64,000 nucleotides of DNA from Marinobacter caseinilyticus (GTDB lineage: Bacteria > Pseudomonadota > Gammaproteobacteria > Pseudomonadales > Oleiphilaceae), in the NCBI RefSeq assembly GCF_011074955.1, contig NZ_WUQJ01000034.1:209474-273473 (forward strand). The letters are read 5' to 3'. Below, in pieces: positions 20,353 through 29,789 of this stretch (position 1 is the stretch's first letter; the number at the start of each line of letters is the position of its first letter). The translations under genes and the position numbers were made by a program. The notes beneath the pieces were generated by a model. The model did no database searches. It was not told the origin of the DNA and saw nothing but the letters and a program-made list of their open reading frames with translations.

Positions 20353-22098
20353 ATGCATAAACCTGCCTTATTGCTAGTCACCAGTTTTCTAGGTTTGTCT
20401 GGTTGCGCGAACCTGACGAACGAAGGCAGTGATCCATCGCCCCAACCGGCCAAGACGACCACCTCGGAAACCGCACAGATCACGCCGGCGGCGACACCTT
20501 ACGGCGATTTTGAACCCGAAACGCTCTATTTGCTGCTTTCCGCTGAAATTGCCGCGCAACGGGGCCGGTACGATGTAACCCTCGTCAACTACGTGGAAGC
20601 GGCCAAGCAATCACAGGATGCCGCCGTGATCGAACGCGCCATGCGCATTGCCCAGTCCCTGAAAGCCGACAATGCCCAGCGCCAGCTAGCCAACCTTTGG
20701 CTCGAGACTCACCCCGACAGCATTGAGGCCCATCGCGTGGCAGCCATTCAAAGCGTAAAACGCAATGAATTGGAGAGTGCGCTGTCTCACATGGAGCGCA
20801 TCCTGGAGCTCGGCGGCGATGCCGATTTTGACAGCCTCGCGGCGATGGCGGCCAATCTGACCGCCGACGGGCAATTGGAACTGCTGTCACTGTATGAAGG
20901 TCTGGCCCAACGCCATCCGGATAATCTGGAAATCCAGTACAGCATCGCATTGCTGTTCAAGGTCCTCGGCGACAATGCCTCCGCGCTTGAGGCCCTGCAA
21001 CCCATCCTGGACAACCAGCCCGAGTTTCAGCCGGCCCTGGTCCTGAAGGGCGACCTGCTTTATCAGTTGGGCCGAAAAGACGAAGCCCTCAAACACCTGC
21101 TCTACAACACCCGCCATTATCCTCAAAACCGGCAAATGGGCACGCTGTACGGCCGCATGCTGATTGGCGAAGGGCAAATGCAAGCAGCCCAGGATGAATT
21201 TCAGCGCTTGGTCACACAGTTTCCCGACGTACCTGGCCTGCGTTTGTCCCACGCGCTGGTGGCACTGGAGAATGGCGAAAAAGAACTCGCGAAACAGGGC
21301 CTGACACAATTGATCGAGCAAGGCCACCACGTCAGCGAAGCGCACTACTACCTGGGCCGAATTGCCGACGAGGACGGCGATAGCGATACCGCCATCGGCT
21401 ACTATGATCGCGTCGACGACGGTAATCATTACCTGGCGGCCCTGGCACGGGCCAGCACGCTGCGCGCGGAAGCCGGCAACCTGGACCAGGCCCGGGCAAA
21501 CATCCTGCGCCTACGCAACACCCACCCCGACCGGGCTGAAAGTTACTGGCTTCTGGAAATCAACCTGCTCTTGGATATGGACATGCCCGACCAGGCGCTA
21601 GAGGTTTCCAACACCGCGATTACGGCGTACCCGGATAACGTCCGCATTCGATACGCCCGCGCCATGCTGCTCGACAGCGAAGACCAGTTCGACGCCGCCG
21701 AACAGGACTTGCGGCGCATTATTGAGCAGGAGCCCGACAACGCCGTGGCGCTCAACGCGCTGGGCTATATCCTGACGACTCGCCAGGGACGACTGGATGA
21801 GGCGCGCCTGTTGATTGAGCGTGCCCTGGAGATCGACCCAGAAAACCCGGCCATACTGGACAGCATGGGATGGGTGCTTTTCCAACTGGGCGAATCAACC
21901 CAGGCCCTGGAATACCTGCGCGCGGCCTACGAGGCCTTTCCCGATCCCGAGGTTGCGGCCCATTACGGCGAAGCACTTTGGCAGAATGGTCAACGGGAGC
22001 AGGCTCGCATCATCTGGCGGGAGGGCCTGGAGCAAGCCCCTTCCGATGAGCTGATCATTGAAACCATTGAGCGCCTGGGCGCCGGGCAGGATTTGTGA
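20353..22098 (+). CDS. TPR-repeat outer-membrane-type lipoprotein
   Basis: A 581-residue lipoprotein: the signal sequence ends in the lipobox LSGC with Cys18 as the acylated residue. Most of the chain is tetratricopeptide repeats, for example ALNALGYILTTRQGRLDEAR followed by ILDSMGWVLFQLGESTQALE near the C-terminus. Homologues of this architecture precede lolB in Pseudomonas-type genomes. TPR arrays mediate protein interactions, so a scaffold role at the outer membrane is likely. The stop overlaps the GTG start of lolB. Confidence 0.88.
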   Translation: MHKPALLLVTSFLGLSGCANLTNEGSDPSPQPAKTTTSETAQITPAATPYGDFEPETLYLLLSAEIAAQRGRYDVTLVNYVEAAKQSQDAAVIERAMRIAQSLKADNAQRQLANLWLETHPDSIEAHRVAAIQSVKRNELESALSHMERILELGGDADFDSLAAMAANLTADGQLELLSLYEGLAQRHPDNLEIQYSIALLFKVLGDNASALEALQPILDNQPEFQPALVLKGDLLYQLGRKDEALKHLLYNTRHYPQNRQMGTLYGRMLIGEGQMQAAQDEFQRLVTQFPDVPGLRLSHALVALENGEKELAKQGLTQLIEQGHHVSEAHYYLGRIADEDGDSDTAIGYYDRVDDGNHYLAALARASTLRAEAGNLDQARANILRLRNTHPDRAESYWLLEINLLLDMDMPDQALEVSNTAITAYPDNVRIRYARAMLLDSEDQFDAAEQDLRRIIEQEPDNAVALNALGYILTTRQGRLDEARLLIERALEIDPENPAILDSMGWVLFQLGESTQALEYLRAAYEAFPDPEVAAHYGEALWQNGQREQARIIWREGLEQAPSDELIIETIERLGAGQDL

Positions 22099-22736
22099 CC
22101 CTATATCGCCTAACGCTTACCACCCTGGCTACGTTGATGCTGGGCGCTTGTGCGTCAACGTCCATGCAGCCGCTGCCGGACGGCCTATCGGATCAGCCGC
22201 CCGCGGGCTGGAGCGACCGCCAACAGGCCTTGAGCAGCGTCCGTCACTGGCAGCTGCAGGGTAAACTGGCGGTCCGCCAGCCCTCGGACAGTGGCACCGC
22301 CATCATCAATCGCTGGACTCAGGATAACGAGCACTATCGACTGTCGCTTTCTTCTGCCTTTTTGGGACTGGGCCGCACCGAACTGGCCGGCGTACCCGGT
22401 TACCTGGAGCTGACACTGCCAGATGGCGAGACGTACCGCTCCAACAACCCGCAGGACCTGATCCATGCCGCCACGGGCTGGCAGCTACCGATCGACAGCC
22501 TGACCTGGTGGATCAAGGGGCTACCGAGCCCGGGTGACAATTTTCAACTGCTGTTCAATACCTCAGGGCAATTAGCGGTTATTCGCCAGCAAGGCTGGGA
22601 AATACGGTACGAGCGCTGGCAAACTTTTACCGAACAGCTTCCTACCCTGCCGGCCAGAATCACCGCCCTCAAAGGTGACAAGCGAGTCCGACTCGCCATT
22701 ACAGACTGGCAGCCCAAGGATCCGGAACCGTTCTGA
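22095..22736 (+). CDS. lolB: outer membrane lipoprotein receptor LolB
   Basis: LolB accepts lipoproteins from LolA and inserts them into the outer membrane. The 213-residue protein is itself a lipoprotein (LMLGAC lipobox, Cys19), with typical GWSDRQQALSSVRHWQLQGK and GWQLPIDSLTWWIKGLP segments. The start is a GTG whose TG is shared with the upstream TGA. It overlaps ispE by one base (TGATG), and the lolB-ispE order is the usual gammaproteobacterial one. Confidence 0.94.
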   Translation: MTLYRLTLTTLATLMLGACASTSMQPLPDGLSDQPPAGWSDRQQALSSVRHWQLQGKLAVRQPSDSGTAIINRWTQDNEHYRLSLSSAFLGLGRTELAGVPGYLELTLPDGETYRSNNPQDLIHAATGWQLPIDSLTWWIKGLPSPGDNFQLLFNTSGQLAVIRQQGWEIRYERWQTFTEQLPTLPARITALKGDKRVRLAITDWQPKDPEPF

Positions 22737-23587
22737 TGTTCAGCCTGCCCTCGCCCGCAAAACTGAACCTGTTTCTCCACATCAATGGTCGCCGCAGCGA
22801 CGGCTACCATGAGCTCCAGACACTGTTCCAATTTCTGGACTACGGTGATGAGCTCGATTTCCAGTTGCGCTCTGACGGGCGGCTAGTGCTGCACCCACCG
22901 CTTCCGGGGGTGCCGGACGCGGACAACCTCGTCCTCCGCGCTGCCAGGCTCCTGCAGCCCCTCAGTCCCAACCCGGGCGCCGGCGCTACCCTGACGCTGC
23001 GAAAGCGCCTGCCCATGGGCGGCGGGCTCGGGGGAGGAAGTTCCAACGCGGCCACCACGCTGCTGGGCTTGAATCATCTGTGGCAACTGGATCTCCCTCT
23101 CGACACATTGGCAGAGCTCGGCCTGCAACTGGGTGCCGATGTGCCGGTTTTTGTTCGCGGGTTTGCCGCAGTGGGTGAAGGCATCGGAGAAAAGCTGACC
23201 CCGGCACAGCCGCCCGAGGACTGGTTTGTAGTGCTAAAACCGGCCTGTAACATCAACACCGGTCTGATTTTTTCCCAGCAAGGGTTGACAAGGGACACCC
23301 CGAGAATCAAAATAGCGCCCGCTTTTGAGGGAGACGCCTCGAGGTACCGAAACGACTGTGAGGATATGGTTCGTGGACTGTATCCGGAGGTAGGCCAGAG
23401 CTTGGATTGGCTGTCACAATTCGGACCTGCAAGATTAACCGGAACCGGGGCTTGCATATTTGGACGTTTCCCAACAGAATCCAAAGCCCAAAAAGTTTGG
23501 GCAAGCAAACCCTCCGGCATCAAGGGGTTCGTAGCTAAAGGGGTGAACTACTCACCGTTACACCGAAAGCTAACAGAGCTGAAATGA
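22736..23587 (+). CDS. ispE: 4-diphosphocytidyl-2-C-methyl-D-erythritol kinase
   Basis: IspE phosphorylates CDP-methylerythritol in the MEP isoprenoid pathway. The 283-residue GHMP kinase has [20 protein letters not shown] at the start, the ATP loop [18 protein letters not shown] (about residues 94-111) and the C-terminal [10 protein letters not shown]. Length matches the E. coli enzyme. The ATG overlaps the lolB stop. tRNA-Gln starts 19 bases after the stop. Confidence 0.97.
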   Translation: MFSLPSPAKLNLFLHINGRRSDGYHELQTLFQFLDYGDELDFQLRSDGRLVLHPPLPGVPDADNLVLRAARLLQPLSPNPGAGATLTLRKRLPMGGGLGGGSSNAATTLLGLNHLWQLDLPLDTLAELGLQLGADVPVFVRGFAAVGEGIGEKLTPAQPPEDWFVVLKPACNINTGLIFSQQGLTRDTPRIKIAPAFEGDASRYRNDCEDMVRGLYPEVGQSLDWLSQFGPARLTGTGACIFGRFPTESKAQKVWASKPSGIKGFVAKGVNYSPLHRKLTELK

Positions 23588-23606
23588 TGCCAAAAAAGCA
23601 CGATAC

Positions 23607-23681
23607 TGGGGTGTCGCCAAGTGGTAAGGCAACGGGTTTTGATCCCGTCATGCGCAGGTTCGAATCCTGCCACCCCAGCCA
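23607..23681 (+). tRNA. tRNA-Gln (TTG)
   Basis: A 75-base cloverleaf with acceptor stem TGGGGTG/CACCCCA, anticodon TTG (glutamine), T-loop GTTCGAATC and an encoded CCA. Its place between ispE and prs is conserved in gammaproteobacteria. Confidence 0.97.
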
Positions 23682-23733
23682 CCTTTCTCCCGATTCTTCC
23701 GAAATGACCTCTGATATTGAGAAGGATGCCGTC

Positions 23734-24678
23734 GTGTCCAAACTGATGATATTTGCCGGGAATGCCCACCCGGAACTCGCCAAGAGCATTGCCCAGAAGC
23801 TGCACATCCCAATGGGACAAGCCACTGTCGGTAAGTTCAGTGATGGCGAAACAACTGTTGAGATCAACGAAAACGTTCGCGGTCACGATGTCTTCATCAT
23901 CCAGCCTACCTGTTTTCCCACCAACGATAACCTGATGGAACTGATTGTGATGGCCGATGCACTGCGTCGCGCCTCCGCCACTCGAATCACCGCCGTTGTG
24001 CCCTATTACGGCTATGCACGCCAGGATCGCCGGGTTCGTTCCACCCGTGTTTCGATCAGCGCCAAAGTCGTTGCCGACATGATCACCAGTATCGGCATAG
24101 ACCGGGTGTTAACGGTGGATCTCCATGCCGATCAGATCCAGGGCTTCTTCGACATACCGGTCGACAACATTTACGCCACACCGGTGTTGCTGGAAGATAT
24201 TGAAAAACAGCGTTTTGAGAACTTCATCGTGGTGTCGCCAGACGTCGGCGGTGTTGTCCGTGCCCGCGCAGTGGCCAAGCGCCTGGATGACGCCGACCTG
24301 GCCATCATCGACAAGCGCCGTCCGAAAGCCAATGTGTCACAGGTTATGCACATCATTGGTGATGTGCGCGACAAAACCTGCATTCTGGTGGACGACATCG
24401 TCGATACTGCCGGCACCCTGTGCAAGGCCGCTGGCGCACTGAAAGAGCATGGTGCGGCGCGCGTCGTTGCCTACATCACGCACCCAGTCTTGTCAGGACC
24501 GGCCATTGATAACATCAATGCCTCTGAACTCGACGAACTGGTGGTGTGCGATACCATTCCACTGGGTGACAAAGCGCTTAATTGTGATAGAATCCGCCCC
24601 CTCGGAATGGCAGGTCTGCTGGCTGAGTCGATTCGCCGCGTTAGCAACGAAGAGTCCATCAGCGCACTGTTTGAATAA
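23734..24678 (+). CDS. prs: ribose-phosphate pyrophosphokinase
   Basis: Prs makes PRPP from ribose-5-phosphate and ATP for nucleotide, histidine and NAD synthesis. The 314-residue protein has [12 protein letters not shown] near the start, the catalytic/ATP region [10 protein letters not shown] and the PRPP-binding [14 protein letters not shown] (about residues 214-227). A GTG start at 23734 is chosen: AAGGA lies 7 bases upstream and the length equals the E. coli enzyme. The open frame extending back through the tRNA is not coding. Confidence 0.95.
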   Translation: MSKLMIFAGNAHPELAKSIAQKLHIPMGQATVGKFSDGETTVEINENVRGHDVFIIQPTCFPTNDNLMELIVMADALRRASATRITAVVPYYGYARQDRRVRSTRVSISAKVVADMITSIGIDRVLTVDLHADQIQGFFDIPVDNIYATPVLLEDIEKQRFENFIVVSPDVGGVVRARAVAKRLDDADLAIIDKRRPKANVSQVMHIIGDVRDKTCILVDDIVDTAGTLCKAAGALKEHGAARVVAYITHPVLSGPAIDNINASELDELVVCDTIPLGDKALNCDRIRPLGMAGLLAESIRRVSNEESISALFE

Positions 24679-24705
24679 AGTCCGCGTTCCGAACGCATTC
24701 AGACC

Positions 24706-24734
24706 AGGAGCCTTTTAAGGCTCCTTGTTTGTTT
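24706..24734 (+). terminator. intrinsic terminator after prs
   Basis: AGGAGCC pairs with GGCTCCT across a TTTTAA loop and is followed by TGTTTGTTT, starting 28 bases after the prs stop. Confidence 0.8.
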
Positions 24735-24739
24735 AACTC

Positions 24740-24766
24740 CCCGAAAATACAGGTTTTATTTTCGGG
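24740..24766. other. perfect 10-bp hairpin upstream of rplY
   Basis: CCCGAAAATA pairs perfectly with TATTTTCGGG across a CAGGTTT loop, just after the prs terminator and 67 bases before the rplY start. It could be part of the rplY leader or a second terminator; it has no T-tract. Confidence 0.45.
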
Positions 24767-24833
24767 AACACCAGAGAAGCATCTGCGGTGCACTTGGTCG
24801 CGAGTCCCACAGGTGATTAATGAGGTACAGATC

Positions 24834-25484
24834 ATGGCCCAAGAATTCCTAATTGAAGCTTTCTCTCGGGACGAACAGGGGAGAGGTGCGAGCCGCCGCC
24901 TGCGTCGCGAAGAGCGTAAAATCCCGGCGATCATTTACGGTGGCGCGAAAGACGCCGTATCGATTTCCATCTGGCACAACGAGCTGAAGAAAGCGCTGGA
25001 GAACGAAGCGTTCTTCTCGCACATTCTGACCATTGAGCTCGACGGCAAGAAAGAAAGCGTGATCCTCAAGGATCTGCAGCGCCATCCCTACAAGCCGCTG
25101 CTGACCCACGCGGATTTCCTGCGCGTAGACAAGCATCACGAGATCCACGTCAACGTACCGCTGCACTTCCTGAACGAAGCCACAGCTCCGGCTGTTAAGC
25201 TCCAGGGCGGTGTACCGTCGCACCAGATGAACGAAGTCGAAGTTATCTGTCTGCCGCAGGATCTGCCCGAGTTCATTGAACTCGACATGCAGAACATCGA
25301 GATGGACCAGGTAATCCACTTGAGCGATCTGCAATTGCCTAAAGGCGTGCGTATTGCTGCTCTGGTTCAGGGCGAAGACCACGACCTGCCGGTTGTCTCT
25401 GTTCACCTGCCACGCGGCACCAAGGCTGATGAAGCCGAAGACGCGGAAGACGCAGAAGCAGAAGAAGACGACAGCAAGGAGTAA
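24834..25484 (+). CDS. rplY: 50S ribosomal protein L25/general stress protein Ctc
   Basis: The 216-residue long-form (TL5/CTC type) L25 binds 5S rRNA through its N-terminal domain (about 1-95, GRGASRRLRREERKIPAIIYGG). It has an additional C-terminal beta domain and ends in a strongly acidic tail rich in E, D and A. E. coli L25 has only the first domain (94 aa). The ATG at 24834 is preceded by GAGGT and matches the family start. It is followed by pth after 21 bases. Confidence 0.96.
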   Translation: MAQEFLIEAFSRDEQGRGASRRLRREERKIPAIIYGGAKDAVSISIWHNELKKALENEAFFSHILTIELDGKKESVILKDLQRHPYKPLLTHADFLRVDKHHEIHVNVPLHFLNEATAPAVKLQGGVPSHQMNEVEVICLPQDLPEFIELDMQNIEMDQVIHLSDLQLPKGVRIAALVQGEDHDLPVVSVHLPRGTKADEAEDAEDAEAEEDDSKE

Positions 25485-25505
25485 TCACTCCGGGGGTAAC
25501 GGCAA

Positions 25506-26090
25506 ATGGCGCAGCAGATTGTCATGGTGGTTGGACTGGGAAACCCCGGCCCTGACTATGAGAATACGCGCCACAACGCCGGCGCCCTGTTTGTTGAAGC
25601 TCTGGCCCGCGCAGCGGGTCAGAGCCTTCGCCCTGACAAGAAATACCACGGTCTGTACACCAAAGCCCACCTCCAGGGGCTCGACCTGCACCTGCTCAAC
25701 CCCACGACGTATATGAATCGCAGCGGCCTTGCCATCAAGGCATTGGCGGACTTTTTCAAGATTCAGCCTGACCAGATTCTGATTGCTCACGACGAACTCG
25801 ACCTGCCCCCCGGCACCGCCAAACTCAAACGCGGTGGTGGCCATGGCGGACATAACGGTCTGAGAGATGCCATTGCCCACCTGGGCACCAACGATTTTTT
25901 TCGTCTACGACTCGGCATTGGCCACCCTGGTTCCGCCAAACAGGTCACCAACTATGTGCTGGGCAGACTGGGCAAACAGGAATCAGCCGACCTGGAGGCC
26001 ATTATCGAACAAAGCATTCGGGTCTTGCCGGACGCTGCCGGCGATCACATGGCCCGAGCCATGAACGCCCTGCACGCTTTCAGGCCGTGA
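25506..26090 (+). CDS. pth: peptidyl-tRNA hydrolase
   Basis: Pth frees tRNA from drop-off peptidyl-tRNAs. The 194-residue protein has [17 protein letters not shown] (catalytic His in RHNAG, about residue 25), [10 protein letters not shown] and [10 protein letters not shown] followed by the [12 protein letters not shown] loop. It is in an operon with rplY; ychF follows 94 bases downstream, the standard arrangement. Confidence 0.97.
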   Translation: MAQQIVMVVGLGNPGPDYENTRHNAGALFVEALARAAGQSLRPDKKYHGLYTKAHLQGLDLHLLNPTTYMNRSGLAIKALADFFKIQPDQILIAHDELDLPPGTAKLKRGGGHGGHNGLRDAIAHLGTNDFFRLRLGIGHPGSAKQVTNYVLGRLGKQESADLEAIIEQSIRVLPDAAGDHMARAMNALHAFRP

Positions 26091-26184
26091 ATCCGGTGCC
26101 TCCTGTTCGCACCTGAACCCGGTCACCGGTATACTTTCGTTTTCCAATCTCACATTTTGTTTTCGCATCCATCAGAGGCTTTCC

Positions 26185-27276
26185 ATGGGTTTCAATTGCG
26201 GCATCGTCGGCCTTCCAAACGTCGGCAAATCCACGCTTTTTAATGCACTGACCAAGGCCGGCATCGGCGCCGAGAATTTTCCTTTCTGCACCATCGAGCC
26301 GAACGCTGGCGTTGTCGGCATGCCTGACCCCCGCCTGACCAAGTTGTCAGAAATCGTGAAGCCCCAGCGGGTCGTGCCCACCACCATGGAATTCGTGGAC
26401 ATTGCCGGGCTCGTTGCCGGCGCCTCCAAAGGTGAAGGTCTGGGCAACCAGTTCCTGGCCAACATTCGCCAAACAGACGCCATCGCCCACGTTGTGCGCT
26501 GCTTTGATGACAGCAATGTGATTCACGTCGCCAACAAGATCGATCCGGCCGCCGATATAGAAATCATCAACACCGAACTCGCACTGGCCGATATGGACAC
26601 GGTTGAGAAGGCTATCAAGCGAGTACAGCGGGTTGCAAAAAGCGGTGACAAGCACGCCAAGGCCCAGCTTGAGATCTTTGAAACACTGCTGCCCGTGCTG
26701 AATGAAGGCAAACCGGTTCGCGGCATGGACCTGAGTGATGACGAGCGCGGCCTGATTCGTGAATTGTGCCTGCTTACCATCAAACCCACCATGTACATCG
26801 CCAATGTCGATGAAAACGGCTTTGAGAATAACCCATACCTCGACACCGTCCAGCAGATTGCGGCCACCGAAAACGCCGTTGTCGTGCCCATTTGTAATAA
26901 ACTGGAAGCCGAGATCGCCGAGCTGGAAGACGATGAAAAGTCTATTTTCCTCGAAGAAATGGGCATGATCGAACCCGGTCTCGATCGCGTTATTCGCGGC
27001 GGCTACGCCCTACTCGACCTGCAGACTTACTTCACCGCTGGCGTGAAGGAGGTCCGCGCCTGGACCGTTCGTGTGGGCGCAACCGGCCCCCAGGCCGCAG
27101 GCGTGATTCACACCGACTTCGAACGCGGTTTTATTCGGGCCGAAGTGGTTAGCTACGATGATTTTGTCAAATACAACGGTGAGGCGGGCGCCAAGGATGC
27201 CGGTAAGTGGCGTCTGGAAGGCAAGGAGTATATTGTTCAGGATGGCGATGTGATCCATTTCCGGTTCAACGTCTGA
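26185..27276 (+). CDS. ychF: redox-regulated ATPase YchF (Obg-like)
   Basis: A 363-residue OLA1/YchF protein, an Obg-family P-loop protein that prefers ATP and binds ribosomes. The P-loop is [12 protein letters not shown] (about residues 8-19), G3 is [10 protein letters not shown], and the ATP-specifying NVDE occupies the G4 position (about 206-209). The C-terminal TGS domain ends in [17 protein letters not shown] precedes the ATG. Confidence 0.97.
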   Translation: MGFNCGIVGLPNVGKSTLFNALTKAGIGAENFPFCTIEPNAGVVGMPDPRLTKLSEIVKPQRVVPTTMEFVDIAGLVAGASKGEGLGNQFLANIRQTDAIAHVVRCFDDSNVIHVANKIDPAADIEIINTELALADMDTVEKAIKRVQRVAKSGDKHAKAQLEIFETLLPVLNEGKPVRGMDLSDDERGLIRELCLLTIKPTMYIANVDENGFENNPYLDTVQQIAATENAVVVPICNKLEAEIAELEDDEKSIFLEEMGMIEPGLDRVIRGGYALLDLQTYFTAGVKEVRAWTVRVGATGPQAAGVIHTDFERGFIRAEVVSYDDFVKYNGEAGAKDAGKWRLEGKEYIVQDGDVIHFRFNV

Positions 27277-27307
27277 CGACTCCGAAAATTCAACTCAGGA
27301 CAGGACT

Positions 27308-28027
27308 GTGCTACGCCTACCCACCTGCTGCTCTGAATTTGAAAATAGCTGGCCTTGGCCCCGACAATTGCCGGGGCTTCACTTTGCCAGTACACACTAC
27401 AACATCGAACGATTTCAGTCTGATGACTTTGAGCGGTGTGGCATCAACCCACCGAGTCAGGTCCTGCACGCCGCCAGCAAACGTAAAACCGAATACCTCG
27501 CGGGCCGCCTCTGTGCCACAGAGGCGCTGCGCAGCCTCTCGGGCGTCGCCTCGACCCCAGGCACCCTGGCCAATCGCGCTCCGCAATGGCCCGAGCACAG
27601 TGTCGGCGCAATCACCCACAGCACCGGCTGGGCTGCGGCGATCGCGGCGCACAACGAGCACTATCTTGGCCTGGGACTCGATGCCGAATCCCTGCTGTCA
27701 GAGGACCGGGCCCACCGGCTGTCGAGCGAGGTCATGACCGCCAACGAACTGGCACGCTTTCCGCTTGCGCAAACCGACGATCTCGGCTTTCTGGTCACCC
27801 TGATCTTCGCCCTCAAGGAAAGCCTGTTCAAGGCGCTCTACCCGCTTGTGCAGTCCCGGTTTTACTTCCGGCATGCGGAATTGGTGGATTGGACGGCCGA
27901 CGGCCGGGCGAGTCTGCGCCTGTTAACCGACCTGTCCCCTACCTGGAGCCACGGTCGAGAGGTCTCTTCCCAGTTCTGCGTTGTGGAAAACCGGGTACTT
28001 GCCCTGGTGACGATTCCAGCCGAGTAA
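27308..28027 (+). CDS. 4'-phosphopantetheinyl transferase (EntD/Sfp type)
   Basis: The 239-residue product transfers phosphopantetheine from CoA to carrier proteins. The typical motifs are SKRKTEYLAGRLCA, the HSTGWAAA substrate segment, the metal-site GLGLDAE (commonly GIDIE) and FALKESLFKALYP. It belongs to the EntD group rather than AcpS, implying a carrier protein beyond fatty-acid ACP, but no polyketide or siderophore gene is in the window. GTG start preceded by AGGAC. Confidence 0.87.
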   Translation: MLRLPTCCSEFENSWPWPRQLPGLHFASTHYNIERFQSDDFERCGINPPSQVLHAASKRKTEYLAGRLCATEALRSLSGVASTPGTLANRAPQWPEHSVGAITHSTGWAAAIAAHNEHYLGLGLDAESLLSEDRAHRLSSEVMTANELARFPLAQTDDLGFLVTLIFALKESLFKALYPLVQSRFYFRHAELVDWTADGRASLRLLTDLSPTWSHGREVSSQFCVVENRVLALVTIPAE

Positions 28028-28148
28028 TGGCGGCACATACCCGAAGCGGGCCGGATCCAAGCAATCCTCCTCGAGGGGTTGACAGGGGCCCGGAAAATCC
28101 AGAGAATACGCGCCTCGTTTGGAGCACGATTGTGTTCGAAACGGTGTT

Positions 28149-28225
28149 GGCAAGGTAGCTCAGTTGGTTAGAGCACAGCACTCATAATGCTGGGGTCGGC
28201 GGTTCAACTCCGCCCCTTGCTACCA
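28149..28225 (+). tRNA. tRNA-Met (CAT), elongator type
   Basis: A 77-base cloverleaf with D-arm AGCTCAGTTGGTTAGAGC, anticodon CAT, T-arm GGCGG-TTCAACT-CCGCC and encoded CCA. The acceptor GGCAAGG/CCTTGCT gives a G-U first pair. The D-arm and paired acceptor end fit elongator Met rather than initiator. Confidence 0.92.
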
Positions 28226-28233
28226 GTATTGAT

Positions 28234-28265
28234 AAAGGCCCGTGTGCAAACACGGGCCTTTTTTT
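28234..28265 (+). terminator. intrinsic terminator after tRNA-Met
   Basis: AAAGGCCCGTG pairs with CACGGGCCTTT across a short loop and is followed by a T-run, 9 bases after the tRNA. Confidence 0.9.
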
Positions 28266-28380
28266 GTCTCCCCCCTCCTGTGCCGCTTTTAGGCTTTTTC
28301 ATGTCGTACTTGATCAAGCCGCGCCGTTAAAACAACGTCAAATTACAGCTATCAACACTCACGAAGAGTTGGAGGCTGAG

Positions 28381-29742
28381 ATGGCGATCAAACTTGAAGG
28401 CGCAAAATCGGATTATCCACAGCAGCGAGCAGGCGCTGCCCGGCAACCTCACAGCGTTGACCAGTCTGATCGCAGGGTTCCGATCAATCTGCGCCAGTCC
28501 GGACCCACCCCGGTGGAAATGCTGATTTCCACCCGCGTGCGTAAGTCCCCCTACTGGCACCTGGCCTTTGAAGCAGGCTGCTGGCGCGCCACCGTTTACA
28601 ACCGGATGTACCATCCGCGCGGTTATGTGCAGCCACAAGATGGCGGTGCGATGGTTGAGTATGCCTCGCTGGTGAACGACGTCACCCTGTGGAATGTGGC
28701 GGTCGAACGACAGATTCAGGTGAAAGGCCCAGATGCTGAAGCGTTTGTAAACTACGTAATCACCCGGGATGCAACGAAGATAAAACCGTTGCGGGGCAAG
28801 TACGTCATTCTCTGCAATGAAGAGGGTGGCATCCTGAACGATCCGGTTCTGTTGCGGATTGCGGAAGATGAATTCTGGTTCTCGCTGTCCGACAGCGACC
28901 TGGAAATGTGGCTGCGCGGCGTTAATATTTCCAGAAAATTCGACGTGACGATTGCCGAAATCGACGTCGCTCCCCTGCAGATCCAGGGGCCCAAGTCCGA
29001 GGCGTTGATGACCGACCTCTTTGGCGACTGCGTCAAAGACCTTCCTTTCTACGGTCTGATGGAGGGCGAGGTGGCCGGGCACCCGGTCGTGGTGTCCCAA
29101 ACTGGCTTCACCGGTGAAAAGGGCTACGAGATCTATCTCAGGGACGCCACCGAGCATGCTGAAGACCTCTGGTACACGGTGCTCAACGTCGGCGCGAACC
29201 ACAATCTGCGAGTCATTGCACCCGCCCACCACCGGCGCATTGCTGCCGGCATTCTTTCCTGGGGCCAGGATCTTGACCAGGAAACCCTGCCCTTCCAGTG
29301 CAACCTCGCTTACCAGGTTCCGCGCAACAAGGAAGCCGATTACATCGGCAAGCAACGACTGGAAGCGATTCGTGACCAGGTTGAGGCCGGCTGTCCGCCT
29401 TTCCGTCAGGTTATGGTGGGGATACGCCTGGGCGGAGCGCCAATAACAGACTATGCCAACGATTTCTGGCTTGTCAGTTCCGCCGATGGTGGCGAGCCCG
29501 TGGGCTATGTGACCTCACCCTGGTATTCCCCGGAGCTGAACACCAACATTGCGCTCGCCTACGTACCGCTGGAAATGCGCGACATTGGAACCCGGCTGTC
29601 GGTGCAACTACCACAGGAATACGCCGCCCCGGATGATGCACTCGATGTCGAGGCCGAAGTGGTGGCCGTACCGTTCAGGCCATCGGTTAATCCCAATGCC
29701 CGCGAAAGAGCAAGAGCGAAAGGCATCGATTTCGCCGATTAA
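28381..29742 (+). CDS. THF-dependent demethylase of the GcvT/DmdA/LigM family
   Basis: A 453-residue protein with an aminomethyltransferase (GcvT) fold. MLISTRVRKSPYWHLAFEAG, TVYNRMYHPRGY, LWNVAVERQIQVKGPDAEAF and GGILNDPVLLRIAEDEFWFS closely follow the pattern of DMSP demethylase DmdA. These enzymes move a methyl group from an S-, O- or N-methyl substrate to tetrahydrofolate. The substrate cannot be assigned. GGAGG lies 5 bases before the ATG at 28381; the frame extends further up but has no such site. A MTHFR-like gene and fhs follow in the same direction, as expected for handling methyl-THF. Confidence 0.82.
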   Translation: MAIKLEGAKSDYPQQRAGAARQPHSVDQSDRRVPINLRQSGPTPVEMLISTRVRKSPYWHLAFEAGCWRATVYNRMYHPRGYVQPQDGGAMVEYASLVNDVTLWNVAVERQIQVKGPDAEAFVNYVITRDATKIKPLRGKYVILCNEEGGILNDPVLLRIAEDEFWFSLSDSDLEMWLRGVNISRKFDVTIAEIDVAPLQIQGPKSEALMTDLFGDCVKDLPFYGLMEGEVAGHPVVVSQTGFTGEKGYEIYLRDATEHAEDLWYTVLNVGANHNLRVIAPAHHRRIAAGILSWGQDLDQETLPFQCNLAYQVPRNKEADYIGKQRLEAIRDQVEAGCPPFRQVMVGIRLGGAPITDYANDFWLVSSADGGEPVGYVTSPWYSPELNTNIALAYVPLEMRDIGTRLSVQLPQEYAAPDDALDVEAEVVAVPFRPSVNPNARERARAKGIDFAD

Positions 29743-29789
29743 CTGAAGGGTCTGATCAACACGCCCGATCGATAAAGGTGAGGGTTGCC

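Noticed and set aside
23584..23733. N-terminal extension of prs through tRNA-Gln
   Set aside because: It translates the tRNA. The GTG at 23734 has a good ribosome-binding site and gives the normal Prs length.
28266..28380. Riboswitch ahead of the one-carbon genes
   Set aside because: The 115-base leader is short and shows no glycine, SAM or THF riboswitch core that I can recognise.
28327..29355. 342-codon minus-strand ORF opposite the demethylase gene
   Set aside because: Antisense shadow of a recognised gene with no family motifs.
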